The notes: generated from the sequence alone by a model not told the origin. A stretch of 64,000 nucleotides of DNA from Palsa-147 sp036513895 (GCA_036513895.1 DATBYF010000048.1:8950-72949), one strand, 5' to 3'; positions 53,490 to 63,242 are shown, counted from the first letter of the stretch. Made by a program: numbers and translations.

Positions 53490-55190
53490 CTAGCCCTCGA
53501 CTCCGTGCGGAACGGGACCTGCGGCAAGGTCGCGCTCGAATTCTTCAGAGACACTGCCACCAAGCAGCGTGCGAATCTCATCGTTCGAATGCCGCGCGAA
53601 AAACTGCCGCAAGTTCTCGGCTTCATGCCGGCCGGCTTGATACGCCTTCAACACGCGCTCGATCGCGTCCGGCACTTCCGCAGCGACGCACCGATATCCA
53701 ACCGGCCGCGCGAACGCTTGATGCTTGCCAACAGCCCCGCCAACGCAAAAGTAGTACGCGTCCACCAGCTCGCCATCCACCTTGATCTTTTTGCCCTCGA
53801 TTCCAATGTCTGCGATCCAATGCTGGCCGCAACTGTTCGGGCAACCGGTAATGTGCAGCTTCAACTGCTGATCGAACCCGGGAATCCGGTCGTCAAGCTC
53901 TTCTACTACCCAGCGCGCGAAGCCCTTCGTTTCGGTCAGCGATAATTTGCAGAATTCGGACCCGGTGCACGCGACCGTCCCACGTGCGAAAGGGGATGCT
54001 GCAACGTGCAATGCCGCGTATCCGAGCTCGCGAGCCACCGTTGCGGAATCCTGCTCGCGAATATTCACGAGAAGGAGATTCTGCATATTCGTCGTGCGAA
54101 TTTCGCTCGAGCCGTATCGCTGCGCCAGGTCGGCTGCGACATTCATCTGTTCTGGCGTGATGCGCCCCCGCAGAACGGAGGCGCCGACATAAACGAGGCC
54201 AACCTGTTTCTGCGGATGCACACCGACGTGATCGCGATAAATGTCATCGGGTATGTTTTCTTGTTCGGCGGGATCGAGCGAGAATCCGATGCGTTGTTCC
54301 AGCTCAGCCTGAAACGATTCGGCCGTCCAGCCATGCTTCAAGAAAAAAAACTTCAGCCGCGCTTGCTCTCGGCTCTGGCGAAGAATTTCGCTGTCGCGAA
54401 AGATTTGGGCTATGCCTCGCACTACCGGAACTACTTGATCCCAAGCAATGAACGCATTAAGCCGCACACCAAAGTGCGGGTCCGCGGAAAGGCCGCCGGC
54501 CACACGAAGCGAAAAGCCAATTTCAGACCCGCCATTCCTTCGCCGTATGGTTGGCGTCAATCCGATGTCGTTGATTTCTGGATAGGAGCACCAGTAACAG
54601 CATCCAGTAATCGAGACTTTGAACTTCCGAGGCAAGTTGTAGAATTCCGGATTCCCGGCGAGTTCGCGATTCACTGCCAGAGCCAGCGGTGACGCATCGC
54701 AGATTTCGTCCGCGTCCACGCCGGCGAGAGGACATCCCGTGATATTTCGCGCGACGTCGCCGCATGCGCCGGTCGTCGTCAGTCCTGCCGACCAGAGACT
54801 TTCGAGAATTTCCGGAAGAGCTTCTATTGTGACCCAGTGAAGCTGAATGTTTTGACGAACGGTCAGATCGGCGACGCCTCTTGCGTGTTGCGCCGCCAGA
54901 TTCGCAATCACTCGCAACTGATCGCTGCGCAGAATCCCGTTCGGAACGCGAATGCGCACCATGAAATACGGAACGGCCTTTCCTTCGCCACCCCTGCCGC
55001 TCATGACGCCATTTCCATCGCCCTGCGTGTAAACGCCCCACGACCGAAAGTAAGTTCCCAGCCACTCCGGCGGAATAGACGCGAATCCCTGCCGCGCAAA
55101 GCCGTGAATCTCGTCAATGCAGTCCCAAGCGTTCTTGGCCCGCTTGAGCCGTTCGACTCGCTGCGCCTTGGTTTCTTTGAGTTCGGTCAT
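53490..55190 (-). CDS. siroheme [4Fe-4S] sulfite/nitrite reductase
   Basis: From the ATG at 55190 the 566-residue protein has two sulfite/nitrite reductase repeats. The [4Fe-4S]-siroheme ligands are Cys408 and Cys414 (ACTGSEFC) and Cys450 and Cys454 (GCPNSCG). Ferredoxin-type nitrite reductases and sulfite reductases share this build. The Cys-rich leader and siroheme/YeiH neighbours favour sulfite reduction for cysteine synthesis, but nitrite reduction is possible. A GTG at 55223 would start inside the leader terminator hairpin, so the ATG at 55190 is preferred although its ribosome site (GGGGA, 10 bases away) is weak. Confidence 0.9.
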   Translation of the reverse strand: MTELKETKAQRVERLKRAKNAWDCIDEIHGFARQGFASIPPEWLGTYFRSWGVYTQGDGNGVMSGRGGEGKAVPYFMVRIRVPNGILRSDQLRVIANLAAQHARGVADLTVRQNIQLHWVTIEALPEILESLWSAGLTTTGACGDVARNITGCPLAGVDADEICDASPLALAVNRELAGNPEFYNLPRKFKVSITGCCYWCSYPEINDIGLTPTIRRRNGGSEIGFSLRVAGGLSADPHFGVRLNAFIAWDQVVPVVRGIAQIFRDSEILRQSREQARLKFFFLKHGWTAESFQAELEQRIGFSLDPAEQENIPDDIYRDHVGVHPQKQVGLVYVGASVLRGRITPEQMNVAADLAQRYGSSEIRTTNMQNLLLVNIREQDSATVARELGYAALHVAASPFARGTVACTGSEFCKLSLTETKGFARWVVEELDDRIPGFDQQLKLHITGCPNSCGQHWIADIGIEGKKIKVDGELVDAYYFCVGGAVGKHQAFARPVGYRCVAAEVPDAIERVLKAYQAGRHEAENLRQFFARHSNDEIRTLLGGSVSEEFERDLAAGPVPHGVEG

Positions 55191-55202
55191 AGTCAAAATG
55201 TC

Positions 55203-55249
55203 CCCAGAAAAGCAAAAGCCCACCAGCCAAAATTTCTGGCGGTGGGCTT
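55203..55249 (-). terminator. leader terminator (attenuator) of the sulfur operon
   Basis: Read on the - strand, the stem AAGCCCACC-GCCA / TGGC-TGGTGGGCTT is followed directly by TTTTGCTTTT. It lies between the Cys-rich leader peptide and the reductase start, so it would stop transcription before the operon unless antitermination occurs. Confidence 0.75.
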
Positions 55250-55272
55250 CGGAACTTCAGTTTAGATTACAG

Positions 55273-55380
55273 CTAAGTCCGGAGTCTCCTCTCGCCAGAG
55301 TTGTGGGCCATACAACACACGCAACATACGCAGCACATCTGCGTGTACCGGGAGCTTTGGCTCTGGCAAGTATTCGACAT
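55273..55380 (-). CDS. cysteine-rich leader peptide (35 residues), putative attenuator uORF
   Basis: An ATG-initiated frame of 35 residues on the - strand starts MSNTCQSQSSRYTQ. A run MCCVCCVCCM gives six cysteines within eight residues; there are seven in total. It stops 24 bases before the terminator hairpin at 55203-55249 and 83 bases before the sulfite/nitrite reductase. A Cys-codon run upstream of a terminator and a sulfur operon is the classic design of ribosome-mediated attenuation: low Cys-tRNA would stall the ribosome and favour readthrough. The leader region also contains GTGTGTTG / CAACACAC-like pairing potential for an antiterminator, which I have not folded. Confidence 0.75.
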   Translation of the reverse strand: MSNTCQSQSSRYTQMCCVCCVCCMAHNSGERRLRT

Positions 55381-55571
55381 GAAGATTAAGGCTACGGGAC
55401 GTCACCCGTGATGTCAATCCAAAATCTGTCTCGGATTGTAAACGAAATGTAACTTCGCCGGGACATACTTTGAACAGGAATCATCCCGAGGGCCAACTTC
55501 AATCGCTGGCATACTATATGCATTCGAAGCTGTTCTGTTTAGAGCATCTTGCGATTAAGCCGATGCATCGA

Positions 55572-56720
55572 ATGGACTTCATGAAGATGGGTCTGGCACA
55601 CGCGAATACGCGCAGCGCGGATGTTTTGATCGTGGGTGGCGGACCAGCGGGACTCGCCGCCGCCATCGCAGCGCGACAAAAAGGCTTTGAGGTCATCGTC
55701 GCAGATCGCAATCGTCCGGCGATCGACAAATCATGCGGCGAAGGCTTGATGTCAGACGGCGTCGAGGCCCTACGCGCGCTCGGCGTTGACATTCCTGCCG
55801 CAGAATCTTTTTCGTTTCGCGGTATCCGCTTTGTCGGCCCCGCATCACACGTCGAAGCCAGCTTTGAATCCACGCGCGGAATCGGCGTTCGGCGGACGAC
55901 GCTGCATCGCTTGCTGCTGGATCGCGCTGCCAAGCTTGGTGTGCAATTCTTCTGGGAGAGTCGCTTCACTGGGATCGGCGCACGCGGCTACTCAGTCGAT
56001 GGGAACGCGATTCAGGCTCGATGGTTGATCGGCGCCGACGGGCTTGACTCGACGATCCGCCGCCAGTATGGCCTCGACTCGCACTTTTCAGGCCCGCGCC
56101 GCTTTGGATTTCGCCGCCATTATCGAACTGCGCCATGGACCGATTTTGCCGAATTGCACTGGGGAAACGGTTGCCAGATTTATGTAACGCCAGTCGGAGC
56201 GGAAGAAATTTGCGTCGCAGTAATTTCACAAGGACATCAACTTCGTCTCGATCAAGCATTGCCGATTTTTCCGGAATTGCGGGCGCGCATGCGGTGCGCG
56301 AAAAGCGTCGGGACGGAACGCGGCGGTGTTACCCTCTCCCGGGTGCTGCGTAGAGTGGTACGTGGAAACGTTGCGCTTGTAGGGGATGCATCGGGTTCCG
56401 TAGACGCCATCAGCGGCCAAGGATTGTGTTTGTCCTTCAGGCAATCGCTCGCTCTCGCGGATGCGCTCGAAGCGGCCGATTTGAAGCGTTATAGCCGGGC
56501 GCACCGCAAGCTCATGGCCAAGCCTCTGCTCTCGTCTTCCGTGTTGCTTACACTCGCGCGTCACACCTGGCTGCGCGAAAGAATCCTGCCCGTCCTCTCA
56601 TCGGATCCGGGCCGCTTCGCTCGCTTGCTCTCGCTCCACGCCGGGCCGAGCGGCAATCGCGAGCCTGAATCTCACGCCATCACCCCGCTCGCGTTTCAAC
56701 GCTTGAACGGATCGGACTAG
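55572..56720 (+). CDS. FAD-dependent oxidoreductase, geranylgeranyl-reductase/monooxygenase type
   Basis: The protein has an N-terminal dinucleotide fold (ADVLIVGGGPAGLAAAIAARQKG), KSCGEGLM with the Cys-Gly-Glu seen in geranylgeranyl-reductase-like enzymes, the DG motif (LIGADGLDSTIR) and a second FAD motif GNVALVGDASGSVDAISGQGL. The ATG at 55572 (382 residues) is chosen as close to the FAD fold; the frame is open back to a TTG at 55470 and further ATGs at 55518 and 55587 are possible. The next gene starts on the last base of its stop. Such enzymes reduce isoprenoids or oxidise polyketide-like substrates; the substrate is unknown. Confidence 0.83.
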   Translation: MDFMKMGLAHANTRSADVLIVGGGPAGLAAAIAARQKGFEVIVADRNRPAIDKSCGEGLMSDGVEALRALGVDIPAAESFSFRGIRFVGPASHVEASFESTRGIGVRRTTLHRLLLDRAAKLGVQFFWESRFTGIGARGYSVDGNAIQARWLIGADGLDSTIRRQYGLDSHFSGPRRFGFRRHYRTAPWTDFAELHWGNGCQIYVTPVGAEEICVAVISQGHQLRLDQALPIFPELRARMRCAKSVGTERGGVTLSRVLRRVVRGNVALVGDASGSVDAISGQGLCLSFRQSLALADALEAADLKRYSRAHRKLMAKPLLSSSVLLTLARHTWLRERILPVLSSDPGRFARLLSLHAGPSGNREPESHAITPLAFQRLNGSD

Positions 56721-57310
56721 TGGCACGAACTCGCGCTACGATTCTCGCTTGTCTCTCAATTTTACTTCTGGGAATCACGCTCACTCGCGATCTTCAAGCG
56801 CAGCAACTCACGCTCGATTTTGATGCGAATCACACCCGCGTGGAATTCACACTGGGTGCCAGCCTACACACTGTCCACGGAACGTTCATCCTGAAGAATG
56901 GCTCGATTCGTCTCGACCCCGCAACGCACGCAGCAATCGGTCAAATCGTCGTGGATGCCGCCAGTGGTGACAGTGGCAGCGAAGCCCGCGACCGGCGCAT
57001 GAATCGAGAAATTCTCGAAAGTGACAAATTCCCGGAGATTGTTTTCACCCCCGATAAATTTGATGGTCAGATTCCTGCTAGCGGCGATTTTCTTCTGAAA
57101 GTGCACGGCATTTTCCGCCTCCACGGCTCTGACCACGAGATGATTTTGCCTGTTCAGGCGAAGCGTGATCAGGAAGGCATCACAGCTGCGATCCATTTTT
57201 CTATTCCATACGTCAGTTGGGGCCTCAAGAATCCAAACACATTTTTTCTGCGAGTTTCCGATCAGGTCGAAATTACGATTCACACGGTTGTGGTTCCTGC
57301 GAACAGCTGA
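56720..57310 (+). CDS. YceI-like secreted lipid-binding protein
   Basis: The 196-residue protein has a signal peptide (about residues 1-28) and a YceI lipocalin-like beta-barrel: LDFDANHTRVEFTLGASLHTVHGTF, RDRRMNREILESDKFPEIVF and VSWGLKNPNTFFLRVSDQVEI. YceI proteins bind polyisoprenoid-type lipids in the periplasm. The GTG start shares its first base with the last base of the preceding stop (TAGTG), so translation is coupled to the FAD oxidoreductase, which hints at a shared isoprenoid-related role. Confidence 0.88.
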   Translation: MARTRATILACLSILLLGITLTRDLQAQQLTLDFDANHTRVEFTLGASLHTVHGTFILKNGSIRLDPATHAAIGQIVVDAASGDSGSEARDRRMNREILESDKFPEIVFTPDKFDGQIPASGDFLLKVHGIFRLHGSDHEMILPVQAKRDQEGITAAIHFSIPYVSWGLKNPNTFFLRVSDQVEITIHTVVVPANS

Positions 57311-57485
57311 CCTGGCCGATCACTCCGCGTGACATTGCGGCAAGGTTCGCTGAGCACTGCCTAAATGCTTAAAAGTGCGTCCTTTAGGCGAGGGCTCGTT
57401 CTATACCGCACAGAACTTCCACGCTCTCGCGTGCTCGAAAGCAACATGCGAACCCGCTCATGCGTAGTACGATTGAGGGTCAATC

Positions 57486-58190
57486 ATGATGAACAATAAT
57501 GGCGCCGCGATTCGCGTCGAAAATGTGTCGCGCCACTACCAGATGGGTTCCGCATTGATTCGCGCCGTAGATGGCGTGACTCTTACGGTCAACACCGGCG
57601 AATTTCTCGCGATGCTGGGCAGCTCCGGCTCCGGAAAATCCACACTCTTGAATTTGATGGCCGGACTTGACCGCCCCACATCCGGCGCCATCGTTGCGCA
57701 AGGACGAAATCTTTCCGAATTGGATTCACTCGATCTCGCGCGCTATCGGAGCAAGATCGTCGGTATGGTATTTCAGTCGTTCAATCTCCTGCCGCGAATG
57801 ACGCTCGAGGAAAATGTCGAACTTCCTTTGCGGCTTGCCGAAGTAGATCGCAGAGCTCGTGCGGACCGCGTGCTCGAAGCCCTGACTCGCGTACATCTCG
57901 AAAAGCGGCTCGGCCACCGCCCCAGCCAGCTTTCCGGCGGCGAACAGCAACGCGCTGCGCTGGCGCGCGCCCTCGTCAATCGGCCCGCGATTCTCTTTGC
58001 GGACGAGCCTACCGGCAATCTCGATAGCGCCACCGGCGAAGAAATCATGCATCTGCTGCGTGAAATTCAGCAGTCTCTCGGCATGACGATCGTCATGGTC
58101 ACACACGAGCGGCCGCTGGCAGAGCGATTCGCAAACAGGATCGCGTCACTCGCGGACGGAAAGCTAATCAGCGACGGAGCGCAGTCATGA
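57486..58190 (+). CDS. ABC transporter ATP-binding protein, MacB/LolD type
   Basis: The 234-residue ATPase has Walker A LGSSGSGKST, the signature LSGGEQQRAALARAL, Walker B ILFADEPTG and the H-loop MVTHE. The type is that of the MacB/LolD/FtsE group. It pairs with the permease that overlaps its stop by 4 bases (ATGA). The assembly would export lipids, peptides or drugs by a mechanotransmission mechanism. The start may be the second ATG at 57489. Confidence 0.92.
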   Translation: MMNNNGAAIRVENVSRHYQMGSALIRAVDGVTLTVNTGEFLAMLGSSGSGKSTLLNLMAGLDRPTSGAIVAQGRNLSELDSLDLARYRSKIVGMVFQSFNLLPRMTLEENVELPLRLAEVDRRARADRVLEALTRVHLEKRLGHRPSQLSGGEQQRAALARALVNRPAILFADEPTGNLDSATGEEIMHLLREIQQSLGMTIVMVTHERPLAERFANRIASLADGKLISDGAQS

Positions 58191-59566
58191 AAGCCGGCGA
58201 TCTCGCTGAACTCGGCGTCCGAAACCTACGCGAAGCTTTTCTGCGCAATTCGCTGACGACCCTTGGCGTCGCCGTTGGAATCGCGTCCCTGGTCGCCATG
58301 CTTTCCCTCGGCGTTGGTCTGCAACAGCTCGCCACAACGCGGCTTTCTCACGCCGGGCTTTTCGACACCGTAATGGTGATGCCTCGCACCAGCATGCGCG
58401 GCTTCGGACGGCCGCAAGTGGCTCCTTCGCCCGCGGCGGAATCCAGGCCGCTCGACGCTGCCGTCCGCCAGGAACTTGAGCATCTGCCGAATGTCGTCGA
58501 GGTCTATCCACAAATTCGATTCGTAACTGAGGTGCGCTTCAACGACACGCCCTATCCTGCGATGGTCGCGGGCGTCCCGGCTTCGGCGCATGAAGGTGGC
58601 TCGTTCGACGACGTACAAGGAAGTTTTTTCTCGAGCGCCACAGCCAACGAAGCCATCCTTCAGATCGAATTCGCAAAGGACTTATCCAGTCAGCCGTCTT
58701 CGTTGATCAGAAAAGAACTCGTAATTCGCTATGCGGAGCGGCAAGCCCTGCCTCCAACTACAGCAACAGCCGCCAATCGAAATGCTCCGGGCCAAGCCAA
58801 TCCGCCGGGCGAAGACACGGCCTCCGGATTTTCAATCGTGCCGAAAGAGAGAAAGTTGAAGATAGTCGGCATCGTCGAAACCGAACCGGCCGCGGGCTTC
58901 GGCGGAATCGGTAATGGCCGCGTGCTGATCCCGCTTGCGGTCGCGGAAACTCTTCGCCCGGCTCAGGCCAACGACTTGCGCGACATCTTACGCGGCGGCG
59001 CCGAAGCGAAACCCGGGTATGCGAGCCTCACCGTTCGCGCCAAAGGTCCATCGCAAGTTGAAGCGCTCGAATCCAAAATCAAGAGTTTGGGATTCGCCAC
59101 ATTTTCACTGCTCGATGCCACTCGCAACCTCCGGCTTTTCTTCGCCGTCTTCGATTTGCTGCTGGGAATTTTCGGCAGTCTCGCGCTCGCCGTGGCCACG
59201 CTTGGCATTATCAACACTCTGGTGATGGCCATCCTTGAGCGCCGCCGCGAAATCGGCGTTCTGAAGGCCCTGGGCGCGGCGGATGCTGACGTGCGCCAAC
59301 TTTTCTTCTTCGAGGCCGGTGTAATGGGATTTCTCGGTGGAATTGTTGGCGTCGGGTTGGGTTGGTTGATTGGCCGCGCCGTTACCGTGGGAACAAATAT
59401 CTACCTCAAACGCCAGAACCTTCCACCCGCAAACGTGTTCTCAGTACCGTGGTGGCTCGTGCTCGGCGCAATCACGTTTGGCATCGTCGCGAGCCTTGCA
59501 GCTGGAATTTATCCCGCATCGCGAGCCGCTCGGCTCGATCCGGTCGAGGCCCTAAGATATGAATAA
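58187..59566 (+). CDS. ABC transporter permease, MacB/FtsX type
   Basis: The 459-residue protein has one N-terminal helix (about residues 22-45), a large periplasmic domain and three C-terminal helices, with the family block ERRREIGVLKALGAADADVRQLFFFEAGVMGFLGG and the terminal ARLDPVEALRYE. It overlaps the ATPase gene by 4 bases and the esterase gene by 8. The periplasmic domain contains an Ala/Pro/Asn-rich insert around residues 190-210. No periplasmic adaptor gene is adjacent. Confidence 0.92.
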   Translation: MKAGDLAELGVRNLREAFLRNSLTTLGVAVGIASLVAMLSLGVGLQQLATTRLSHAGLFDTVMVMPRTSMRGFGRPQVAPSPAAESRPLDAAVRQELEHLPNVVEVYPQIRFVTEVRFNDTPYPAMVAGVPASAHEGGSFDDVQGSFFSSATANEAILQIEFAKDLSSQPSSLIRKELVIRYAERQALPPTTATAANRNAPGQANPPGEDTASGFSIVPKERKLKIVGIVETEPAAGFGGIGNGRVLIPLAVAETLRPAQANDLRDILRGGAEAKPGYASLTVRAKGPSQVEALESKIKSLGFATFSLLDATRNLRLFFAVFDLLLGIFGSLALAVATLGIINTLVMAILERRREIGVLKALGAADADVRQLFFFEAGVMGFLGGIVGVGLGWLIGRAVTVGTNIYLKRQNLPPANVFSVPWWLVLGAITFGIVASLAAGIYPASRAARLDPVEALRYE

Positions 59567-60467
59567 ACTTCGCTGCGCTTTGCCTTTCGCTCTGATAATT
59601 CTCGCGCTGTCCATCGCCGCTCCGGCTCATGCCGCAACGGGACGCGCTGAATGTCTCTCGATCCACAGCCAGGTTCTCGGCGAACAGATTCCCTATTGCG
59701 TCCTCCTGCCTCCGAGCTACGACCACGACGAAACGCGGCGCTACCCCGTTCTTTATTTTCTCCACGGCCTCGGCGACAACGAACAAATGTTCGTACGCTC
59801 TGGCGGCTGGAGCATGACCGAGGATATGTGGGAACACGGGACGATGGGCGAGTATCTCGTCGTCACGCCCGCGGCTGATGCGAGCTTTTACATCAACTCG
59901 CGCGACGGCAGGCATCGCTACCAGGATTTCTTTCTCACCGAATTTCTACCCTACATCGAGCATCGTTACCGTATCCGTGCCGAGCGCAATTCCCGCGGCA
60001 TCGCCGGAATCTCGATGGGAGGCTATGGCGCGCTGCGATTTGCGTTTCTGCATCCAGAACTTTTTCGCTCCGTGAGTGCGCAAAGCCCCGCGCTGATTGA
60101 CAGATTACCGGCGTTCACGATGCGCGACGCGCAGGATACGGTTCGCCTGCGCATGTTGGGCGAGGTTTTCGGCGACCCTCCCGATCAGGCATTCTGGGAT
60201 CGCAATACGCCGATCACGCTCGCAAAGTCGGCAGACGTCAAAGGTTTGAAGATTTACTTGGATTGCGGCTCAGACGATGATTACGGATTCAATATAGGCA
60301 CAGAGGCTTTGCACAAACTGCTCGCCTCTCGCGGAATCCCTCACGAATTTCATATCTATCCCGGCGGCCACAACTGGCCTTACTTCGCGGAGCATCTGCC
60401 CGCCGTGCTCGAGTTTCACGCGCGCGCCATCGGCGCTACGCCACCCGCTTCGAAAAAAACAAAATAA
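59559..60467 (+). CDS. secreted alpha/beta-hydrolase esterase (esterase D/feruloyl-esterase-like)
   Basis: The 302-residue protein has a signal peptide (ALPFALIILALSIAAPAHA), an FLHGLGDN oxyanion block, the nucleophile Ser in GISMGGYG, a likely Asp in DCGSDDDYG and the catalytic His in YPGGHNWPY. It belongs to the esterase family that includes S-formylglutathione hydrolase and feruloyl esterases. The 8-base overlap with the MacB-type permease shows coordinated expression. It could act on a lipid or ester handled by that transporter. Confidence 0.85.
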   Translation: MNKLRCALPFALIILALSIAAPAHAATGRAECLSIHSQVLGEQIPYCVLLPPSYDHDETRRYPVLYFLHGLGDNEQMFVRSGGWSMTEDMWEHGTMGEYLVVTPAADASFYINSRDGRHRYQDFFLTEFLPYIEHRYRIRAERNSRGIAGISMGGYGALRFAFLHPELFRSVSAQSPALIDRLPAFTMRDAQDTVRLRMLGEVFGDPPDQAFWDRNTPITLAKSADVKGLKIYLDCGSDDDYGFNIGTEALHKLLASRGIPHEFHIYPGGHNWPYFAEHLPAVLEFHARAIGATPPASKKTK

Positions 60468-60599
60468 CCATCCCGCGGACGTAAATTCGCTGTTGCTATC
60501 CACGAGACCCAACCCCAAACCGAATTCGATATTGACTGCCGAGCGCGCGCCGGAATATCAATTGAGGCTCGTCCGTCGTGGGCTATAATTCGCCCACCG

Positions 60600-63242
60600 A
60601 TGACTCTTGCTCAAGGAACTAAGCTCGGCCCGTACGAAATCCAGTCGCTGCTCGGCGCCGGCGGCATGGGCGAGGTGTACCGCGCGCGTGATACGCGCCT
60701 CCAGCGCGACGTCGCCATTAAAGTCCTGCCGGGCTCCCTGGCACAAGATCAGGACCGGCTGCGCCGTTTTGAGATCGAAGCCCGCGCCGTTGCCGCGCTC
60801 AATCATCCGAACTTGCTGAGCGTCTTTGACGTGGGCACGGCTCCCGCGGCGGAAGGCGTTGACGAATCCGGCGCAACAAAGGTCGCAGCTGGTTCGCCAT
60901 ACATCGTTTCCGAATTGCTCGAAGGCGGTACGCTTCGAGAGCGGCTCACCTCCGGCGCGTTACGCGAACGCAAAGCGCTCGATTACGCCATCCAAATCGC
61001 GCGCGGCCTCGCAGCGGCGCACGAACGTGGCATCGTCCATCGCGATCTCAAGCCCGACAATATTTTCATCACCAACGACGGCCGGGCAAAAATCCTCGAC
61101 TTCGGCCTTGCCAAACTCAGCGAAGCCCCTGCCACAGACGTGGAAGCAACGCGCGACTTAGCGACGCAAGCCGGAGTAGTCATGGGGACGATCGGGTATA
61201 TGTCTCCCGAGCAGGTGCGGGGAAAACCCGCCGACGCGCGCAGCGACATTTTCAGTTTCGGCGCCGTTCTTTACGAAATGCTGTCGGGCCGCCGCGCATT
61301 TCGAGGTGACAGCGCCGCGGATCTGATGAGCGCGATACTGAAAGAAGATCCGCCCGAGCTCGCCGCGACAAATCAGGAAATTTCGCCGGCGCTCGATCAC
61401 ATCGTTCACCACTGCATGGAGAAGGATCCGCAGCAGCGCTTCCAGTCCGTCGGCGACATTGCTTTTCAGCTCAGCGAAATGAGCGGGATGCGGACGTCCT
61501 CGGGAGTCGCTGCGATTGCTGAGACACCCGCATCGCAAGCGAGCAAGACCGCGCTACGGCTTCCCTTTCCAGCGTGGGCGCTCGCGGCGATTGGCGCAGC
61601 GGTGTTGGCCTTGATCGTTACGAGTACCTGGTTCCTCGCGCGAGCCACCTCGCACACCGAGCCGCCGAGATTCGTGCAGTTGAGCTTCCAGCAGGGTGTC
61701 GTTGATTCTGCGAGGTTTTTGCCCGATGGGCAGAGCATCATTACCGCATCGCAATGGGGTTCGGAATCGAATCTGTCTCTCTACACTGGACGACTCGATA
61801 GCCAGGGTCTGCGTCCCATGGGAGTGAAGGCGGATGTGCTCGCGTCGGTGTCCAGTACCGGCGAGTTGCTTGTGATTCAGGATCTTCAGCGTCTTGGTCC
61901 CGGATACGTTCGAGCAGGCACGCTCGCGAGGCTGCCTCTTGGCGGCGGCGCGCCGCGGCCGGTCATGGAAAATGTGCAGTACGCGGATTGGGCGCCGGAT
62001 GGCAAAGACTTTGCCGTAGTTCGATTCGTCCCCGAGAGCCATGCTTATCGCCTCGAATATCCCGTGGGCAAAGTGCTGTACGAAACGAATGGCTGGGTGA
62101 GCCATCCGCGTTTTTCTCGTGACGGGAAGAAGATCGCGTTTCTCGATCACCCCGTTTTCGGCGACGATCAGGGCATGGTGGCAGTCACGGACTTGGAGGG
62201 GCACCGAAAACAACTCAGCGGCTCCTACGAATCCACCCAAGGATTGACGTGGTCTCCGAAGGGAGATGAGATTTGGTACAGCGCGATCGAGAACGGCGTC
62301 TATCGCTCACTATTCGCAACGACCCTCGGGGGACGTGCGCGTCCTCTACTCTCCGCTCCAGGGAATATTGATATTCAGGACGCTCTACCCGACGGCCGCG
62401 TGCTCCTGGACGATGTGAACCTTCGCTTGATTCTAATGGTTTCCACTCCCGACTACCCTCAAGGCCGCGATTTCACCTGGATGGATTGGGCCGTGTACGC
62501 GCGCTTCTCCAGTGATAGTAAGCAGATTCTATTCGGGGACGAGCACAGCGGTGCAAATTATGGGACATTCCTCCGCAACCTGGATGGTTCGCCGGCAGTA
62601 CGTCTCGGGGATGGCGATGCGCAGGATATCTCTGCTGACGGCAAATGGGCCGTAAGCGTATTGCCGACTGCTCCCAATCAGGTTTTGCTTCTGCCTACGG
62701 GGGCAGGAGAACCGCGGCAGATTACTCACTCGAAGATAAATCACCTTGTCGTTCGTTGGCTGCCGGACGGCCGGCTTTTCTTCGTGGGAAACGAATCCGG
62801 TCACCGCGAGCGCACTTATGTTTTGGACGTCAATGGCAATGAGACTCCCAGCACCTCGGAGGGAGTGAGAGCTTTCGCCGCGAGCGGGGATGGAAAGCGC
62901 CTTATTGTCTACGATTCCATCCATACGCAATTTCAATTGTTTCCGCTGGAAGGCGGCCAGCCGCAGGCGGCTCCTCAATTTCAGAAAGGCGACTCGCCAA
63001 TTGACTTCACTCCTGATGGCGCTGCCGTTTTCGTCCAGCGCCGCGGCGAGCAGGAAGCAGTGGAGATCTGGAGGGTAGAACTGGCCAGCTCGAAACGAAC
63101 CTTGATCCGCACCATCACCCTCACCGAAGCTCCATCCATCGCGGGAGCCCTGCGCGCCACCATCTCACGCGACGGGAAGAACTTCGCTTACACATACACT
63201 CGCAGCATTTCAACGGAATACGTGGTGGAGGGTCTTCGCTAA
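60600..63242 (+). CDS. Ser/Thr protein kinase with TolB-like propeller (third copy)
   Basis: The 880-residue protein has a Hanks kinase domain with loop GAGGMGEVYRARD, Lys41, catalytic Asp149 in HRDLKPDN and DFG at 167-169. One membrane helix near residue 330 (WALAAIGAAVLALIVTSTWFLA) and a propeller of WD40/PD40-like repeats (FSRDGKKIAF, FSSDSKQILF) follow. Layout matches the tandem pair at 24386-30277 but the sequence is clearly a different subfamily. It starts 132 bases after the esterase gene. Confidence 0.9.
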   Translation: MTLAQGTKLGPYEIQSLLGAGGMGEVYRARDTRLQRDVAIKVLPGSLAQDQDRLRRFEIEARAVAALNHPNLLSVFDVGTAPAAEGVDESGATKVAAGSPYIVSELLEGGTLRERLTSGALRERKALDYAIQIARGLAAAHERGIVHRDLKPDNIFITNDGRAKILDFGLAKLSEAPATDVEATRDLATQAGVVMGTIGYMSPEQVRGKPADARSDIFSFGAVLYEMLSGRRAFRGDSAADLMSAILKEDPPELAATNQEISPALDHIVHHCMEKDPQQRFQSVGDIAFQLSEMSGMRTSSGVAAIAETPASQASKTALRLPFPAWALAAIGAAVLALIVTSTWFLARATSHTEPPRFVQLSFQQGVVDSARFLPDGQSIITASQWGSESNLSLYTGRLDSQGLRPMGVKADVLASVSSTGELLVIQDLQRLGPGYVRAGTLARLPLGGGAPRPVMENVQYADWAPDGKDFAVVRFVPESHAYRLEYPVGKVLYETNGWVSHPRFSRDGKKIAFLDHPVFGDDQGMVAVTDLEGHRKQLSGSYESTQGLTWSPKGDEIWYSAIENGVYRSLFATTLGGRARPLLSAPGNIDIQDALPDGRVLLDDVNLRLILMVSTPDYPQGRDFTWMDWAVYARFSSDSKQILFGDEHSGANYGTFLRNLDGSPAVRLGDGDAQDISADGKWAVSVLPTAPNQVLLLPTGAGEPRQITHSKINHLVVRWLPDGRLFFVGNESGHRERTYVLDVNGNETPSTSEGVRAFAASGDGKRLIVYDSIHTQFQLFPLEGGQPQAAPQFQKGDSPIDFTPDGAAVFVQRRGEQEAVEIWRVELASSKRTLIRTITLTEAPSIAGALRATISRDGKNFAYTYTRSISTEYVVEGLR

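Noticed and set aside
55250..55440. Leader of the sulfur operon considered as a SAM riboswitch
   Set aside because: The conserved SAM-riboswitch core motifs are not recognisable, whereas the Cys-codon run and terminator explain the region better.
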